A DNA stretch of 64,000 nt from Rhizobium lentis (GTDB lineage Bacteria; Pseudomonadota; Alphaproteobacteria; Rhizobiales; Rhizobiaceae). Both the position numbers and the translations under genes were made by a program. A model generated the notes under the pieces. The model saw only the letters and a program-made list of their open reading frames with translations, was not told the DNA's origin and made no database searches. This document shows positions 9,688-18,269 of this stretch, piece by piece; within the stretch, counting starts at the first letter, position 1; the number at the start of each line of letters is the position of its first letter. The DNA is taken from assembly GCF_017352135.1 (NCBI RefSeq), contig NZ_CP071454.1, positions 1,947,001 to 2,011,000 on the forward strand, read 5' to 3'.

Positions 9688-9710
9688 CGTCTCGCTCCTT
9701 CTTGAAACAT

Positions 9711-11576
9711 TTAAAATTCTATGTCGTCGCCGGGCAGGATGTCGCCTTCTTCGGATTCGGCGGCAGCCGGCGGTGCCGCCTCGCCTTCCTCTTCCAGTTC
9801 GGGCGCCCGCACGCGCACGTCGATAATTTTCGCACCCGGGAAATGTGCCAGGATGGCCGCGACATCGGGATCCTGACGCGCATCGCTGACGCGCTGTTCC
9901 TGCGCCTTGGCCTCCGCCTCCACCATCGTCGGCCCGCCTACTTCGCGGCTGGTGCTGACGATCCAGTGGATTCCCGTCCATTCCTTGAGCTTGACGGCGA
10001 GCTCGTTGAGCAGCGTGTTCGGCGCGCCTTCGATGAGGTTCACATCCAGCCGGCCGGGCTCGAGACGGACCGGCCGCACGAAGTTGCGCACCAGTGCCTT
10101 CAACTTGACGTCGCGCTTTTCTCCCGCGAGGTCGACGATATCGCCGATCGAATTGATGCGCACGAGCGGCTTCGGAGCCTCGACAGGCTTGGCCTCGGTG
10201 CGGCCGATATTCTGTGGCTCCGGATTGGGCACGGCACGCAGCATCGCGGTCGGCCCCGAGGGCTGCGGCCGTGGTGTCGGCTCCGGAGCGCGAGCCACAA
10301 CGCTGCTTTGATAGGGAACCCGCGTTCCGTTGCCGCCGCCATTGCCGGAGGGCGAGGCGGGCCGCTGGTCCGTATTGTCGCCGGAGAATTCGGCAAGCCG
10401 CCGCGCCGCATCCTCAGGCGCCGGCAGATGGGCGGCATGCGCAAGCCGGATCAGCACCATTTCGGCGGCACCCGCCGTACGCGACGAGCCTTCCGTTTCC
10501 GGAATGCCCTTCAGCAGCATCTGCCAGATGCGAGACAGCGTTGTCACGGCGACGCCCTTGGCCAGTTCCGCCGCCTTGGTACGCTCGATTTCGCTGAGCG
10601 AGGGGTCGTTTGCCGCATCCGGCACATATTTCAGCCGCGTTACCAGATGGGTGAAGTCGGCAAGATCGGTGAGCACGACCACCGGATTGGCGCCGGCCTC
10701 GTACTGGCTCTGGAACTCGCCGAGCGCGGCCGCCACATCACCTTTGACGATGTGCTCAAAGAGATCGACGATCCGGGCGCGATCGGCAAGGCCGAGCATC
10801 CCGCGCACCGCTTCCGCCTGCACGGCGCCGGCGCCGTGGGCGATTGCCTGGTCGAGCAGCGACAGGCCGTCGCGCGCAGAGCCTTCGGCAGCGCGCGCGA
10901 TCATCGCCAGCGCGTCCGCTTCCGCCTCGATGCCCTCCTTGGCCGCGATCGTCGTAAACAGCCCGACGAGATCTGATGCGCTGATGCGGCGCAGGTCGAA
11001 GCGCTGGCAGCGCGACAGCACGGTAATCGGCACCTTGCGGATTTCGGTGGTGGCGAAGATAAACTTCACATGCTCCGGCGGCTCTTCTAGAGTCTTCAAC
11101 AACCCGTTGAAGGCCTGCGTCGACAGCATGTGCACTTCGTCGATGATATAGACCTTGTAGCGCGCCGAAACCGGCCGGTAGCGCACCTGTTCGATGATCT
11201 CTCTTATATCGTCGATACCGGTGTGCGACGCGGCGTCCATCTCGATCACGTCGACATGCCGGCCCTCCATGATCGCCTGGCAGTGCTCGCCGGGCACACG
11301 CAGATCGATCGTCGGCTTGTCGACGTCTGGCCTTTTGTAGTTCAGCGCCCGCGCCAGGATGCGCGCCGTCGTCGTCTTGCCGACGCCGCGCACGCCGGTC
11401 AGCATGTAGGCCTGGGCGATGCGGCCGGTCTCGAAGGCATTGGTGAGCGTGCGGACCATCGGCTCCTGGCCGACCATCAGGTCCGTAAAATCCTTGGGGC
11501 GGTATTTGCGAGCCAGCACCCGGTATCCGGTGCCCGTCGAGGCGGCATCTTGTGATTGTCGCTCGCTGTCGCTCAT
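9711..11576 (-). CDS. dnaX: DNA polymerase III subunit gamma/tau
   Basis: DnaX (621 aa) is the AAA+ ATPase of the clamp loader that also couples polymerases. Walker A is [18 protein letters not shown] (about residue 60), Walker B/DExx is [10 protein letters not shown], and the sensor region is [12 protein letters not shown] followed by [11 protein letters not shown]. Domain III and a proline-rich linker precede the C-terminal tau part ([20 protein letters not shown]). The zinc module is degenerate: only GEHC remains where E. coli has CGVCDNC. Start [13 protein letters not shown] at 11576 is chosen because the frame, although open to 12089, runs through the SRP RNA gene upstream. ybaB follows. 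Confidence 0.95.
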   Translation of the reverse strand: MSDSERQSQDAASTGTGYRVLARKYRPKDFTDLMVGQEPMVRTLTNAFETGRIAQAYMLTGVRGVGKTTTARILARALNYKRPDVDKPTIDLRVPGEHCQAIMEGRHVDVIEMDAASHTGIDDIREIIEQVRYRPVSARYKVYIIDEVHMLSTQAFNGLLKTLEEPPEHVKFIFATTEIRKVPITVLSRCQRFDLRRISASDLVGLFTTIAAKEGIEAEADALAMIARAAEGSARDGLSLLDQAIAHGAGAVQAEAVRGMLGLADRARIVDLFEHIVKGDVAAALGEFQSQYEAGANPVVVLTDLADFTHLVTRLKYVPDAANDPSLSEIERTKAAELAKGVAVTTLSRIWQMLLKGIPETEGSSRTAGAAEMVLIRLAHAAHLPAPEDAARRLAEFSGDNTDQRPASPSGNGGGNGTRVPYQSSVVARAPEPTPRPQPSGPTAMLRAVPNPEPQNIGRTEAKPVEAPKPLVRINSIGDIVDLAGEKRDVKLKALVRNFVRPVRLEPGRLDVNLIEGAPNTLLNELAVKLKEWTGIHWIVSTSREVGGPTMVEAEAKAQEQRVSDARQDPDVAAILAHFPGAKIIDVRVRAPELEEEGEAAPPAAAESEEGDILPGDDIEF

Positions 11577-11620
11577 CGTCCTGCTTGTCGCCCGGATCTT
11601 CGGGCATTTCGTGGAGAGAA

Positions 11621-11720
11621 GGTGGGAGGCTGGCACGATGACCCGTGCCGGGCTCGTTAGGGCTGCTTCCTTCCGGACCTGACCCGGTTGGCGAGTGGCT
11701 CGTCCACCACCAACCTCCCG
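11621..11720 (-). ncRNA. ffs: Signal recognition particle 4.5S RNA (bacterial small SRP RNA)
   Basis: The minus strand contains the universally conserved domain IV sequence GGTCAGGTCCGGAAGGAAGC (near 11668-11690), flanked by long complementary arms that begin CGGGAGGTTGGTGG and end GTGCCAGCCTCCCACC. The predicted length is about 100 nt, as for 4.5S RNA. The RNA pairs with Ffh to target membrane proteins. It lies directly upstream of dnaX, the usual alphaproteobacterial position. The ends are estimates from arm pairing. Confidence 0.95.
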
Positions 11721-11727
11721 GATGCAC

Positions 11728-11756
11728 ATATCGGCAATATCGTCATCAAAAGCAAG
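11728..11756 (-). promoter_or_regulatory. Promoter of the SRP RNA gene
   Basis: On the minus strand CTTGCT (11751-11756), 17 bp, CGATAT (11728-11733). This places the transcription start within a base or two of the predicted 5' end of the SRP RNA at about 11720, which supports both calls. Confidence 0.7.
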
Positions 11757-11807
11757 CCAACATGATAAAAAACTGCTAGTCCTAGGAAAAGACAGGAGGA
11801 ATGCCCC

Positions 11808-12218
11808 TTGAACGGCTTTACGCTCGACCCTCGGCTGGAAAACGACAGCATCAGCATCATGGTCACCGGCCTCTGTGATCTCAGATTGTCGAAGGATGCC
11901 CGCTGGCCCTGGCTCATTCTCGTGCCTCGCCGAGCTGACATTACCGAAATATTCGAGCTGACGCCGCTCGACCAGGTGCTGCTCACCTTCGAGACGGAGA
12001 TGGTCGCCAAGGCCTTGAAGGACATCACCGGCGCGACAAAAATCAATGTTGGGGCTCTTGGCAATATCGTCCGCCAGCTTCATGTTCATGTCATTGCCCG
12101 CTTCGAAGGCGATGCCAACTGGCCGGGTCCCGTCTGGGGCTTCGGGCCCGCTGAACCCTACGAGGACGGAAAGAGAGACGAATTCACAGCAAAGCTGCGG
12201 GAAGCCCTTTCATCATGA
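11808..12218 (+). CDS. HIT-family nucleotide hydrolase/transferase-like protein
   Basis: A 136-residue HIT-fold protein. The histidine-triad region reads RQLHVHVIAR (residues 89-98): the catalytic middle histidine (His92) and third histidine (His94) are present, but the first triad position is Gln90. WPWLILVPRRADITEIFEL and INVGALGNIV match the fold. The substrate is unknown; typical HIT enzymes act on nucleoside phosphoramidates or dinucleotides. The start is a TTG with AGGAGG about 8 nt upstream. An ATG at 11801 is closer to the ribosome site but is out of frame. The stop overlaps the nudC ATG by 4 bp, pairing two nucleotide-clean-up enzymes. Confidence 0.85.
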   Translation: MNGFTLDPRLENDSISIMVTGLCDLRLSKDARWPWLILVPRRADITEIFELTPLDQVLLTFETEMVAKALKDITGATKINVGALGNIVRQLHVHVIARFEGDANWPGPVWGFGPAEPYEDGKRDEFTAKLREALSS

Positions 12219-13174
12219 GTCATTCGCTTTTCGATTCGGATGTGCCACATCCGGAACCCAGCAATCTCACTGCCTTTGCCGCCAACGATCTCAATCGCGA
12301 TTCCGAGCATCGCGACGAACAGTCCGTCGAAAGGGCGCTGGCCAAGGACGGCACCCATATCTTCGCCTTTGCCAGGGACAAGCTGGTGCTGAAGCATGAC
12401 GGCCAAGTGCTCGACCCGCTATTTGCCCGCTACGAGCTGCAGGAGCTGCAGCCGGATTGGGACGAGACGGTGCTTCTGGGCTACCGCAAGACCGGCGAGC
12501 CGCGTCTTGCCGTTCCCGTCGGCGTCGACGTCGAGGACCTTGCCAGCCAATACAAGCCCGCCGACGGCCGAACCCTGTTTCGCGAAATGCTGATCGACGA
12601 GGTGCTGCTCGGCGAATTCGCTCAGGCGGCAAGCCTGATCCGCTGGAACGGCGACAACCGTTTCTGCGGCCGCTGCGGTTCGGCGATGGAAATCCACATC
12701 GGCGGCTACAAACGTGTCTGCGCCGCCTGCGAACACATGATCTTTCCTCGCACCGATCCTGTCGTCATCATGCTGACGGTCGACGAGAGCCGCGACCTCT
12801 GCCTGCTTGGCCGCAGCCCGCATTTTGCGCCCGGCATGTATTCCTGCCTTGCCGGTTTCGTCGAACCTGGCGAGACCATCGAGAGCGCCGTCCGCCGCGA
12901 AACGCTTGAGGAATCCGGCATCCGTACCGGCCGCATCCGTTACCACGCCTCGCAGCCCTGGCCGATGCCGCATTCGCTGATGATCGGCTGTTACGCCGAA
13001 GCGAAATCGACCGAAATCAAGCGCGATGAAACCGAATTGGAGGATTGCCGTTGGTTCACCCGCGAGGAAACGCTGGAGATGCTGGATCGCCCAGGCGCCA
13101 ACGGCAAGGCCTCGCCGCCGAAGGGCGCGATCGCCCACCGCCTAATGCGCGACTGGGTGGAGTGGAAGCGCTAG
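12215..13174 (+). CDS. nudC: NADH pyrophosphatase (NudC family)
   Basis: A 319-residue Nudix hydrolase that splits NAD(H) into NMN(H) and AMP and, in E. coli, removes NAD caps from RNA. It has an N-terminal domain (about 1-140), a C4 zinc ribbon (CGRCGSAMEI ... RVCAACEHMIFPRTDP, about 150-180), the Nudix box GFVEPGETIESAVRRETLEE (residues match GX5EX7REUXEE) and the NudC signature SQPWPMPHSLM about 17 residues after the Nudix box. All expected metal-binding residues are present. It overlaps the HIT gene by 4 bp and is followed after 4 bp by the WYL regulator, so the three may share a transcript. Confidence 0.95.
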   Translation: MSHSLFDSDVPHPEPSNLTAFAANDLNRDSEHRDEQSVERALAKDGTHIFAFARDKLVLKHDGQVLDPLFARYELQELQPDWDETVLLGYRKTGEPRLAVPVGVDVEDLASQYKPADGRTLFREMLIDEVLLGEFAQAASLIRWNGDNRFCGRCGSAMEIHIGGYKRVCAACEHMIFPRTDPVVIMLTVDESRDLCLLGRSPHFAPGMYSCLAGFVEPGETIESAVRRETLEESGIRTGRIRYHASQPWPMPHSLMIGCYAEAKSTEIKRDETELEDCRWFTREETLEMLDRPGANGKASPPKGAIAHRLMRDWVEWKR

Positions 13175-13178
13175 TGCC

Positions 13179-13874
13179 ATGCCCGTCGCCCGTTCGGAAC
13201 GGCTGCTGACGCTGCTCCAGACGCTTCGGCGTTATCGCAGGCCGGTGACCGGTACCGTGCTTGCCCAAGAGACCGGCGTCAGCCTGCGTACGCTCTATCG
13301 CGATATAGCCAGCCTGCAGGCCCAGGGCGCGATGATCGAAGGCGAAGCCGGCATCGGTTACGTGCTGAAGCCAGGCTTCATGCTGCCGCCGATGATGTTT
13401 TCCGAGGAAGAGCTGGAAGCCTTGGTGCTCGGCTCGCGTTGGGTGGCCCGCGCCGCCGAGCCACGGCTTGCCGGCGCCGGCGCCGACGCGCTCGCCAAGA
13501 TCGCCGCCGTGCTGCCGGCCGATATGCGTGAAATGGTCGATTCGGCGACACTCTTCGTTGGCCGCAAGCGCCAGGACGAGGACAAGGCCGACGTTTCGGC
13601 CATCCGCAGGGCCATCCGCCTGGAGCGTGTCCTCGAACTGCATTATGGCGACGAGCAGGGCCGAATTTCCCGCCGCCGCGTTTGGCCCTTCGCTCTCGGC
13701 TATTTCGAGCATGTGCGCATCATCATGGCCTGGTGCGAGCTGCGCCAGGATTTCCGCCATTTTCGCACGGATCGCATCATTGATATGGCGGTCCATGAGA
13801 CGCGGTATCCACGCCGCCGCACCGTGCTCCTCAAGGAGTGGCGCGAGACGCAGGACGTGCCGCTGGAGACCTGA
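13179..13874 (+). CDS. YafY-type transcriptional regulator (HTH_11 + WYL domain)
   Basis: A 231-residue DeoR-like regulator. The N-terminal winged helix (SERLLTLLQTLRRYRRPVTG, recognition region GVSLRTLYRDIASLQAQGA, wing GEAGIGYVLKPG) is followed by a YafY/WYL-type ligand domain (about 130-231; RAIRLERVLELHYGD, ISRRRVWPFALGYFEHVRIIMAWCELR, FRTDRI). WYL domains are thought to bind small nucleic acid or other ligands. Regulators of this kind often sit beside VOC proteins and control them. Two near-identical 21-bp palindromes (13880-13900 and 14350-14370) flank the DUF1127 gene downstream and are its likely operators (inference). It starts 4 bp after nudC. Confidence 0.88.
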   Translation: MPVARSERLLTLLQTLRRYRRPVTGTVLAQETGVSLRTLYRDIASLQAQGAMIEGEAGIGYVLKPGFMLPPMMFSEEELEALVLGSRWVARAAEPRLAGAGADALAKIAAVLPADMREMVDSATLFVGRKRQDEDKADVSAIRRAIRLERVLELHYGDEQGRISRRRVWPFALGYFEHVRIIMAWCELRQDFRHFRTDRIIDMAVHETRYPRRRTVLLKEWRETQDVPLET

Positions 13875-13879
13875 ATTGC

Positions 13880-13900
13880 TGCTGCCATAAACTGTCAGCA
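13880..13900. promoter_or_regulatory. 21-bp palindrome, probable operator copy 1
   Basis: Arms TGCTGCCA and TGTCAGCA are separated by 5 bp (TAAAC); 7 of 8 arm positions pair. It begins 6 bp after the WYL regulator stop and ends 119 bp before the DUF1127 ATG. The same arms and spacing recur at 14350-14370, which makes a shared protein-binding site likely. Confidence 0.6.
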
Positions 13901-14019
13901 GGTAGCGTTATTATCAGTCTCAATTCACCACAGCGCCGCGCGTCTTCGGACGGGCAAAGGACGCAGTGGCATCCAGGTTCTGTGCATCGTGCCGATGCGC
14001 TTGGGAAGGAGCACTGATC

Positions 14020-14280
14020 ATGGTAACGCCTCCAGTCATTCAACCGGCCGGCGAGCGCTTCGCCTCCGATAGTTTTGCAGACATTATTTCGGCCGAAACT
14101 TTTGCAGACGTTCGGCAGTCGGCGCACTCCGGCCTGCTGCGCCTGGTCATGAAAGTCCTTCGGATTGGCGCGGCAAACCATACCAGCCTCGATATCGAGG
14201 CGGTACCGGATCACCGGAAGCGCGACCTCGGCTTCATGGATGGACGCAGCCCGCGCCACCAGGACCGGTTCGCACTCTAA
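14020..14280 (+). CDS. DUF1127 family small protein
   Basis: An 86-residue protein with a C-terminal DUF1127-like segment (LRLVMKVLRIGAANHTSLDIEAVPDHRKRDLGFMDGRSPRH; conserved L...D...RDLG pattern). DUF1127 proteins are abundant in Rhizobiaceae. Some act in phosphate, carbon or RNA homeostasis, but the function of this one is unknown. The ATG at 14020 is supported by AAGGAG about 8 nt upstream. It sits between the WYL regulator and the VOC gene, with a palindrome on either side. Confidence 0.7.
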   Translation: MVTPPVIQPAGERFASDSFADIISAETFADVRQSAHSGLLRLVMKVLRIGAANHTSLDIEAVPDHRKRDLGFMDGRSPRHQDRFAL

Positions 14281-14349
14281 GCTATCTGATTGTCCAACTC
14301 ATCCACCTGACGAGAACGGGGCGTTGCTTTTGCGGCGCCTTTTGTTTCC

Positions 14350-14370
14350 TGCTGCCATGAATTGGCAGCA
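14350..14370. promoter_or_regulatory. 21-bp perfect palindrome, probable operator copy 2
   Basis: Arms TGCTGCCA and TGGCAGCA (perfect inverted repeat) are separated by 5 bp (TGAAT). It ends 43 bp before the VOC ATG, where it would overlap the promoter. It matches the palindrome at 13880-13900 at 17 of 21 positions, differing only within the spacer and at one arm base. It is the best candidate site for the WYL regulator encoded 0.5 kb upstream. Confidence 0.65.
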
Positions 14371-14413
14371 ATAGGCCTATCGCAAACCAAACTGCAGCAA
14401 CGGGAGAACCGAA

Positions 14414-14782
14414 ATGACCAGCCCCAATCTGATAATCCTCTACGTCAAGGACCCGGCCGAAAGCGCCGGCTTCTACCGCAACCTCTTGAACCGTGAACCG
14501 GCTGTGGAGGCGCCGAATTTCGTCGCCTTCCCGCTTGATGGCGGCTTCACGCTCGGTCTCTGGCGGCGCAGCAAGGTCGAGCCACAACCGTCGGCCATCG
14601 GCAACCGCGGCGAGGTGGCTTTCATGGTGGCGGGGGAAAACGCCGTCGCCAACCACTATGAGGACTGGCGCCAGCGTGGCCTGCCGATCGCCCAAGAACT
14701 GACCGAACTGGATTTCGGCCCGACCTTCGTCGTGCTCGATCCGGACGGTCATCGCCTCAGAGTCTGCGAGCCGGATAAATGA
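14414..14782 (+). CDS. VOC-superfamily (glyoxalase/bleomycin-resistance fold) protein
   Basis: A 122-residue single-domain protein with paired beta-alpha-beta-beta-beta modules: LIILYVKDPAESAGFYRNLL at the start, FVAFPLDGGFTLGLWRR in the middle, and TFVVLDPDGHRLRVCEP at the end, typical of the phenazine/antibiotic-binding VOC branch. Candidate metal positions are incomplete, so it may be a binding protein rather than an enzyme. The ATG follows GGGAG. The palindrome at 14350-14370 overlaps its promoter region, and the WYL regulator lies upstream on the same strand, suggesting ligand-induced expression. Confidence 0.82.
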   Translation: MTSPNLIILYVKDPAESAGFYRNLLNREPAVEAPNFVAFPLDGGFTLGLWRRSKVEPQPSAIGNRGEVAFMVAGENAVANHYEDWRQRGLPIAQELTELDFGPTFVVLDPDGHRLRVCEPDK

Positions 14783-14806
14783 TCCCGGTCACTCGCGAGG
14801 CCTGTG

Positions 14807-15661
14807 CTAAAGCAGGCCTCGCATCGCATGCCCCTTGTAGACGCCGAGGATGCGTACCTTCTCCGAGAAGAAGCGCAGTTCCTCCAATGCCCGGCGAACA
14901 TTCGGGTCGTTCGGATGGCCTTCGATATCGGCGTAGAATTGCGTCGCCACGAATTTTCCGCCGAGCTGATAGCTCTCCAGCTTCGTCATGTTGATATTGT
15001 TGGTGGCAAAACCGCCGAGCGCCTTGTAGAGCGCGGCCGGGATGTTGCGGACGTTGAAGACGAAGGTGGTGACGACCTTTTCCTCCGCCGAGCTCCGCTG
15101 CGCCCATTCCTCGTCGCGGGACAGGATGACGAAACGGGTGACGTTGTTTTCCGTATCCTCGACATTTTCGGCGACGATCTCCAGTCCGTAGAGATCGGCG
15201 GCAAGCCGCGGCGCAAGCGCCGCCATCGAGCGATCACCGGTTTCCTTGACGAGCTTTGCCGCCCCCGCCGTATCGCCGGCGATCACGGGCTTCCAGCCGT
15301 GGGCCCGCACGATCTTGCGGCACTGGCCGAGCGCATGGATGTGGCTGTGTACCGTGCGGATCTCGTCCTTGGTTACCCCCGGAAGCACCATCAGCTGAAA
15401 GCGGATCGGCATGAAATATTCGCCGATGATGTGCAGCCGCGATTCCGGCAGCAGATGGTGGATATCGGCGACGCGCCCGGCAATCGTGTTTTCGATCGGG
15501 ATCATCGCGATATCGGCATCACCATTGTCAACCGCGGTGAACGCATCCTCGAATGTCTGGCAGGGCAGCGGCTCCATGGTCGGAAACATGTCACGGCAGG
15601 CCATGTCGGAATTGGCGCCGAACTCACCCTGGAAGGCGATCCTGTTGGTCTTGATATTCAT
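14807..15661 (-). CDS. pheA: Prephenate dehydratase (monofunctional, with ACT domain)
   Basis: Prephenate dehydratase (284 aa) converts prephenate to phenylpyruvate for phenylalanine synthesis. The PDT domain (about 1-185) starts IAFQGEFGANSDMACRDMF, has IPIENTIAGRVADIHHLL and ends with the catalytic TRF region (ENNVTRFVILS). An ACT domain (about 200-280) carries NINMTKLESYQLGGKFVATQFYADIEGH. The phenylalanine-sensing ESRP motif of the ACT domain appears as ESYQ. No chorismate mutase domain is fused. It follows kdsB by 12 bp on the same strand, a gene pair conserved in rhizobia. Confidence 0.96.
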   Translation of the reverse strand: MNIKTNRIAFQGEFGANSDMACRDMFPTMEPLPCQTFEDAFTAVDNGDADIAMIPIENTIAGRVADIHHLLPESRLHIIGEYFMPIRFQLMVLPGVTKDEIRTVHSHIHALGQCRKIVRAHGWKPVIAGDTAGAAKLVKETGDRSMAALAPRLAADLYGLEIVAENVEDTENNVTRFVILSRDEEWAQRSSAEEKVVTTFVFNVRNIPAALYKALGGFATNNINMTKLESYQLGGKFVATQFYADIEGHPNDPNVRRALEELRFFSEKVRILGVYKGHAMRGLL

Positions 15662-15673
15662 GGGGTGATTCCG

Positions 15674-16429
15674 TCAGTTCGACTTTGCGGAGAGGATGCG
15701 CCGTGCCTTTTCGAGGTCGGCGGAAGTATCGACACCGAGCGGAACCGTGTCAACGATCTCGGCGTCGATGCGCATGCCGGCCTCCAGCGCCCTGAGCTGT
15801 TCCAGTGATTCGCGCTTTTCGAGCGTCGAGGGACCGAGCGCGACGAACCGTTCCAGCGCCGCGCGCCGATAGGCATAGAGGCCGATATGGTGGTAGAGCG
15901 GCCCCTTGCCGGAAGGCGCGGTCGCCCTTGTGAAATAAAGCGCGTGCAGACGCGTGTCGGAGACGGGAGAACCGACGATCTTGACGATGTGCGGAGCGGT
16001 CTTGTCCGGCTCATTGTCGATTTCGGTCGTCAGCGTTCCGATATCGACCGCCGGGTTGTCGAGAGGGCGCAAAGCCGCCCGTACGGTTTCCGGTTCGATC
16101 GTCGGCAGGTCGCCCTGGACGTTGACGATGATTTTCGCCTTTGCATCGGGATCGACCTTCGTCAGCGCTTCGAAGATCCGGTCCGAGCCCGATTGGTGAT
16201 CCTTGCTGGTCATGACGACTTCGAAGCCGGCGGCGGCGATCGTATCGAGCACCTGCTGGTCGTCGACGGCGACGACGACGCGGCCGATCGCCGCCTCGCG
16301 CGCGCGCATCGCCACCTGCACGATCATCGGCAGGCCGCAAATGTCGGCGAGCGGCTTGCCCGGAAGCCGGGTGGAGGCCATGCGCGCCGGGATCAGCACG
16401 AGCACGTCGTCTAAATTTGAATCACGCAT
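15674..16429 (-). CDS. kdsB: 3-deoxy-manno-octulosonate cytidylyltransferase
   Basis: KdsB (251 aa) activates Kdo as CMP-Kdo for lipopolysaccharide core synthesis. The nucleotide-binding start is [20 protein letters not shown]. Further family motifs are [25 protein letters not shown] (the metal-binding aspartate), and [13 protein letters not shown] ... [11 protein letters not shown]. The C-terminal [20 protein letters not shown] ... [12 protein letters not shown] is standard. Length and motif order are normal. It is divergent from cycM, so the 150-bp gap holds two promoters. Confidence 0.97.
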   Translation of the reverse strand: MRDSNLDDVLVLIPARMASTRLPGKPLADICGLPMIVQVAMRAREAAIGRVVVAVDDQQVLDTIAAAGFEVVMTSKDHQSGSDRIFEALTKVDPDAKAKIIVNVQGDLPTIEPETVRAALRPLDNPAVDIGTLTTEIDNEPDKTAPHIVKIVGSPVSDTRLHALYFTRATAPSGKGPLYHHIGLYAYRRAALERFVALGPSTLEKRESLEQLRALEAGMRIDAEIVDTVPLGVDTSADLEKARRILSAKSN

Positions 16430-16582
16430 TGTTCGGGCCTTCTATTCCGGGCTGAAAAGTGTCAAAAAGTCTCACGCACTAGACCATTTAGACAGTTGCA
16501 ACGATCCGCCAAAAGACATAGGTTCCGCGCGATTTCAAGATGGTCCGGTTCTGGTCTGCCGGCTGCAAGGGGAGCATTGCAG

Positions 16583-17146
16583 ATGAATTCATACGTCAAT
16601 ACGGCCGTGGGGGCGCTGCTCGGAACGATTTTCGTTCTGATGTCGGTCTCCATCGCGTCCGAGGGGATCTTCCATTCCGAAGCGCCGGAAAAGGAAGGTT
16701 TCGCGATCGTTGCCGAAGAGGCGCCCACCGCCGATGGTGAAGCTGCGCCTGCCGCGGCCGTTCCGATCGCACAATTGCTTGCCTCTGCAGACGCCAAGGC
16801 CGGCGAAGCGGTCTTCAAGAAGTGTCAGGCCTGTCATGACGCCACCAAAGGGGGACCGAACAAGGTCGGTCCTAACCTCTTTGGTGTCGTAGATCGCCCG
16901 ATCGCCTCGCATGAAGGCTTCGCCTATTCCTCCGCGATGAAGGATTTTTCGAAGGGCGGCAGCGAAAAATGGACCTTCGAATTCCTCAACAAGTTCCTGC
17001 TGGCGCCGAAGAAGGATGTTCCCGGCACCGCGATGGGCTTCGCGGGCCTGGCGAAGGATCAGGATCGCGCCAACGTCATCCTTTACCTGCACACGCTCGC
17101 CGATTCGCCGGTACCGCTGCCGGATCCGAATACCGCAACGCAGTGA
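16583..17146 (+). CDS. cycM: Membrane-anchored c-type cytochrome (CycM-like)
   Basis: A 187-residue cytochrome c with an uncleaved N-terminal anchor ([20 protein letters not shown], about residues 5-24), a short acidic/alanine linker, and a class I cytochrome c domain. The haem site is CQACH (in [20 protein letters not shown], about 74-93), and the distal methionine is probably in [20 protein letters not shown]. CycM-type cytochromes carry electrons between the bc1 complex and the aa3 oxidase in rhizobia. The start is ATG 16583 (GGGGAG upstream). A strong terminator at 17173-17198 ends the transcript. Confidence 0.93.
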   Translation: MNSYVNTAVGALLGTIFVLMSVSIASEGIFHSEAPEKEGFAIVAEEAPTADGEAAPAAAVPIAQLLASADAKAGEAVFKKCQACHDATKGGPNKVGPNLFGVVDRPIASHEGFAYSSAMKDFSKGGSEKWTFEFLNKFLLAPKKDVPGTAMGFAGLAKDQDRANVILYLHTLADSPVPLPDPNTATQ

Positions 17147-17172
17147 ACGCAGCACAATCGCATACTGTTCAA

Positions 17173-17198
17173 AGCCCGGCCGGTGAGCCGGGCTTTTT
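17173..17198 (+). terminator. Rho-independent terminator after cycM
   Basis: AGCCCGGC, loop CGGTGA, GCCGGGCT, then TTTT: a perfect 8-bp GC-rich stem 27 bp after the cycM stop. Because AAA precedes the stem, it may also end transcripts from the convergent AEC transporter gene. Confidence 0.88.
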
Positions 17199-17221
17199 GC
17201 TGCACCTTCTGCGCGACACGC

Positions 17222-18169
17222 TCAGGCGCCGAGGAAATAGGCCCAGAGTGAGACCGTGATGGCGCCGAGCGCGGTCGTTACCGTGATCGTCGAGGCGGCG
17301 AGGCTGTGGCCGATGCCGAACCGGTTGGCGATCAGCCAGGCGTTGACGCCTGTCGGCACCGATGAGGTCAGCACGATCGCGGCCGTCCATGCAGGGCTGA
17401 GGCCGAGGAGATGGCTCGCCGCCCAAACGCAACCCGGCAGCAGCAGCAGCTTCAGGCCCGAAGTCACGCTGGCAATGCCGAAATTGCCGGAGACGCCGTA
17501 CCTCTCCAGCGCCATCCCCAGCGAGATCAGCGCCGCCGGGCCGGCAATGCCGGCGATCTGATTGACGACCGTCGCCAGCGTCGCCGTCATGGTAAGGCCG
17601 GAAAGATGCATGGCCATGCCGGCCGCCAGCCCGATCACCAGCGGATTGCGTATGAGATTGATGGCGATCTGGCGAAGCACGAACACTATGCTGCGGTCGC
17701 TTTTACCGGCGATCTTGCGCTCTGCGTGCTCCATCAGCACTGTTCCGGCGACCATCATGACAGGCAGATGCACGGCAAGCAGGATCGATAGCGCCACCAG
17801 ACCTTCGTCGCCAATGGTCCGCTGAACGAGCGGCAGCCCGATGAAGACGTTGTTGGCAAAGGCTGAGGAAACCCCGGCGAGAACGCCGATCCGTTCATCG
17901 CGGCCGAAAAGCCGCGTGGCGGCGATATGCCCGGCGGTCCAGGTGATGGCGACGCCGGAGAAATAGACGATCCAGAGCCGGAAAGGGGAGGCGCCGTGGA
18001 AGTCGGCTTCGGCGATGGTGCGGAAGAGCAGAAGCGGCACGGCGATCTTGAAGACGAATTCGCTGAGCGCGTCACCGACATTCGACGCCATCAAGCCGCT
18101 GCGAACGATCACCCAGCCGATGAGAATCAGGATGAAGATGGGAAGGACGTCGAGAATGATGGCTGACAT
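17222..18169 (-). CDS. AEC family transporter (auxin efflux carrier fold)
   Basis: A 315-residue integral membrane permease with about ten hydrophobic segments in two inverted halves. Visible hallmarks are ILDVLPIFILILIGWVIVRSG at the N-terminus, VSSAFANNVFIGLPLVQRTIGDEGL (the conserved asparagine/proline break), NPLVIGLAAGMAMHLSG, and the C-terminal LTSSVPTGVNAWLIANRFG. AEC proteins export or import small organic acids such as malate, malonate or auxin; the substrate here is not deducible. It is convergent with cycM. Confidence 0.88.
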   Translation of the reverse strand: MSAIILDVLPIFILILIGWVIVRSGLMASNVGDALSEFVFKIAVPLLLFRTIAEADFHGASPFRLWIVYFSGVAITWTAGHIAATRLFGRDERIGVLAGVSSAFANNVFIGLPLVQRTIGDEGLVALSILLAVHLPVMMVAGTVLMEHAERKIAGKSDRSIVFVLRQIAINLIRNPLVIGLAAGMAMHLSGLTMTATLATVVNQIAGIAGPAALISLGMALERYGVSGNFGIASVTSGLKLLLLPGCVWAASHLLGLSPAWTAAIVLTSSVPTGVNAWLIANRFGIGHSLAASTITVTTALGAITVSLWAYFLGA

Positions 18170-18269
18170 GGAAGAGGCTGCTTTGCGCGGGAGGTCTCAC
18201 CTCTACCAGCAAACCGTCCGGATTGAAAAGGCAAACACCCGCCAATCCGGCAGTTGAGCCATCAGCAAA

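Noticed and set aside
11577..12089. N-terminal extension of dnaX in frame to 12089
   Set aside because: The extension passes straight through the SRP RNA gene and its promoter and overlaps the start of the HIT gene; the family start is at 11576.
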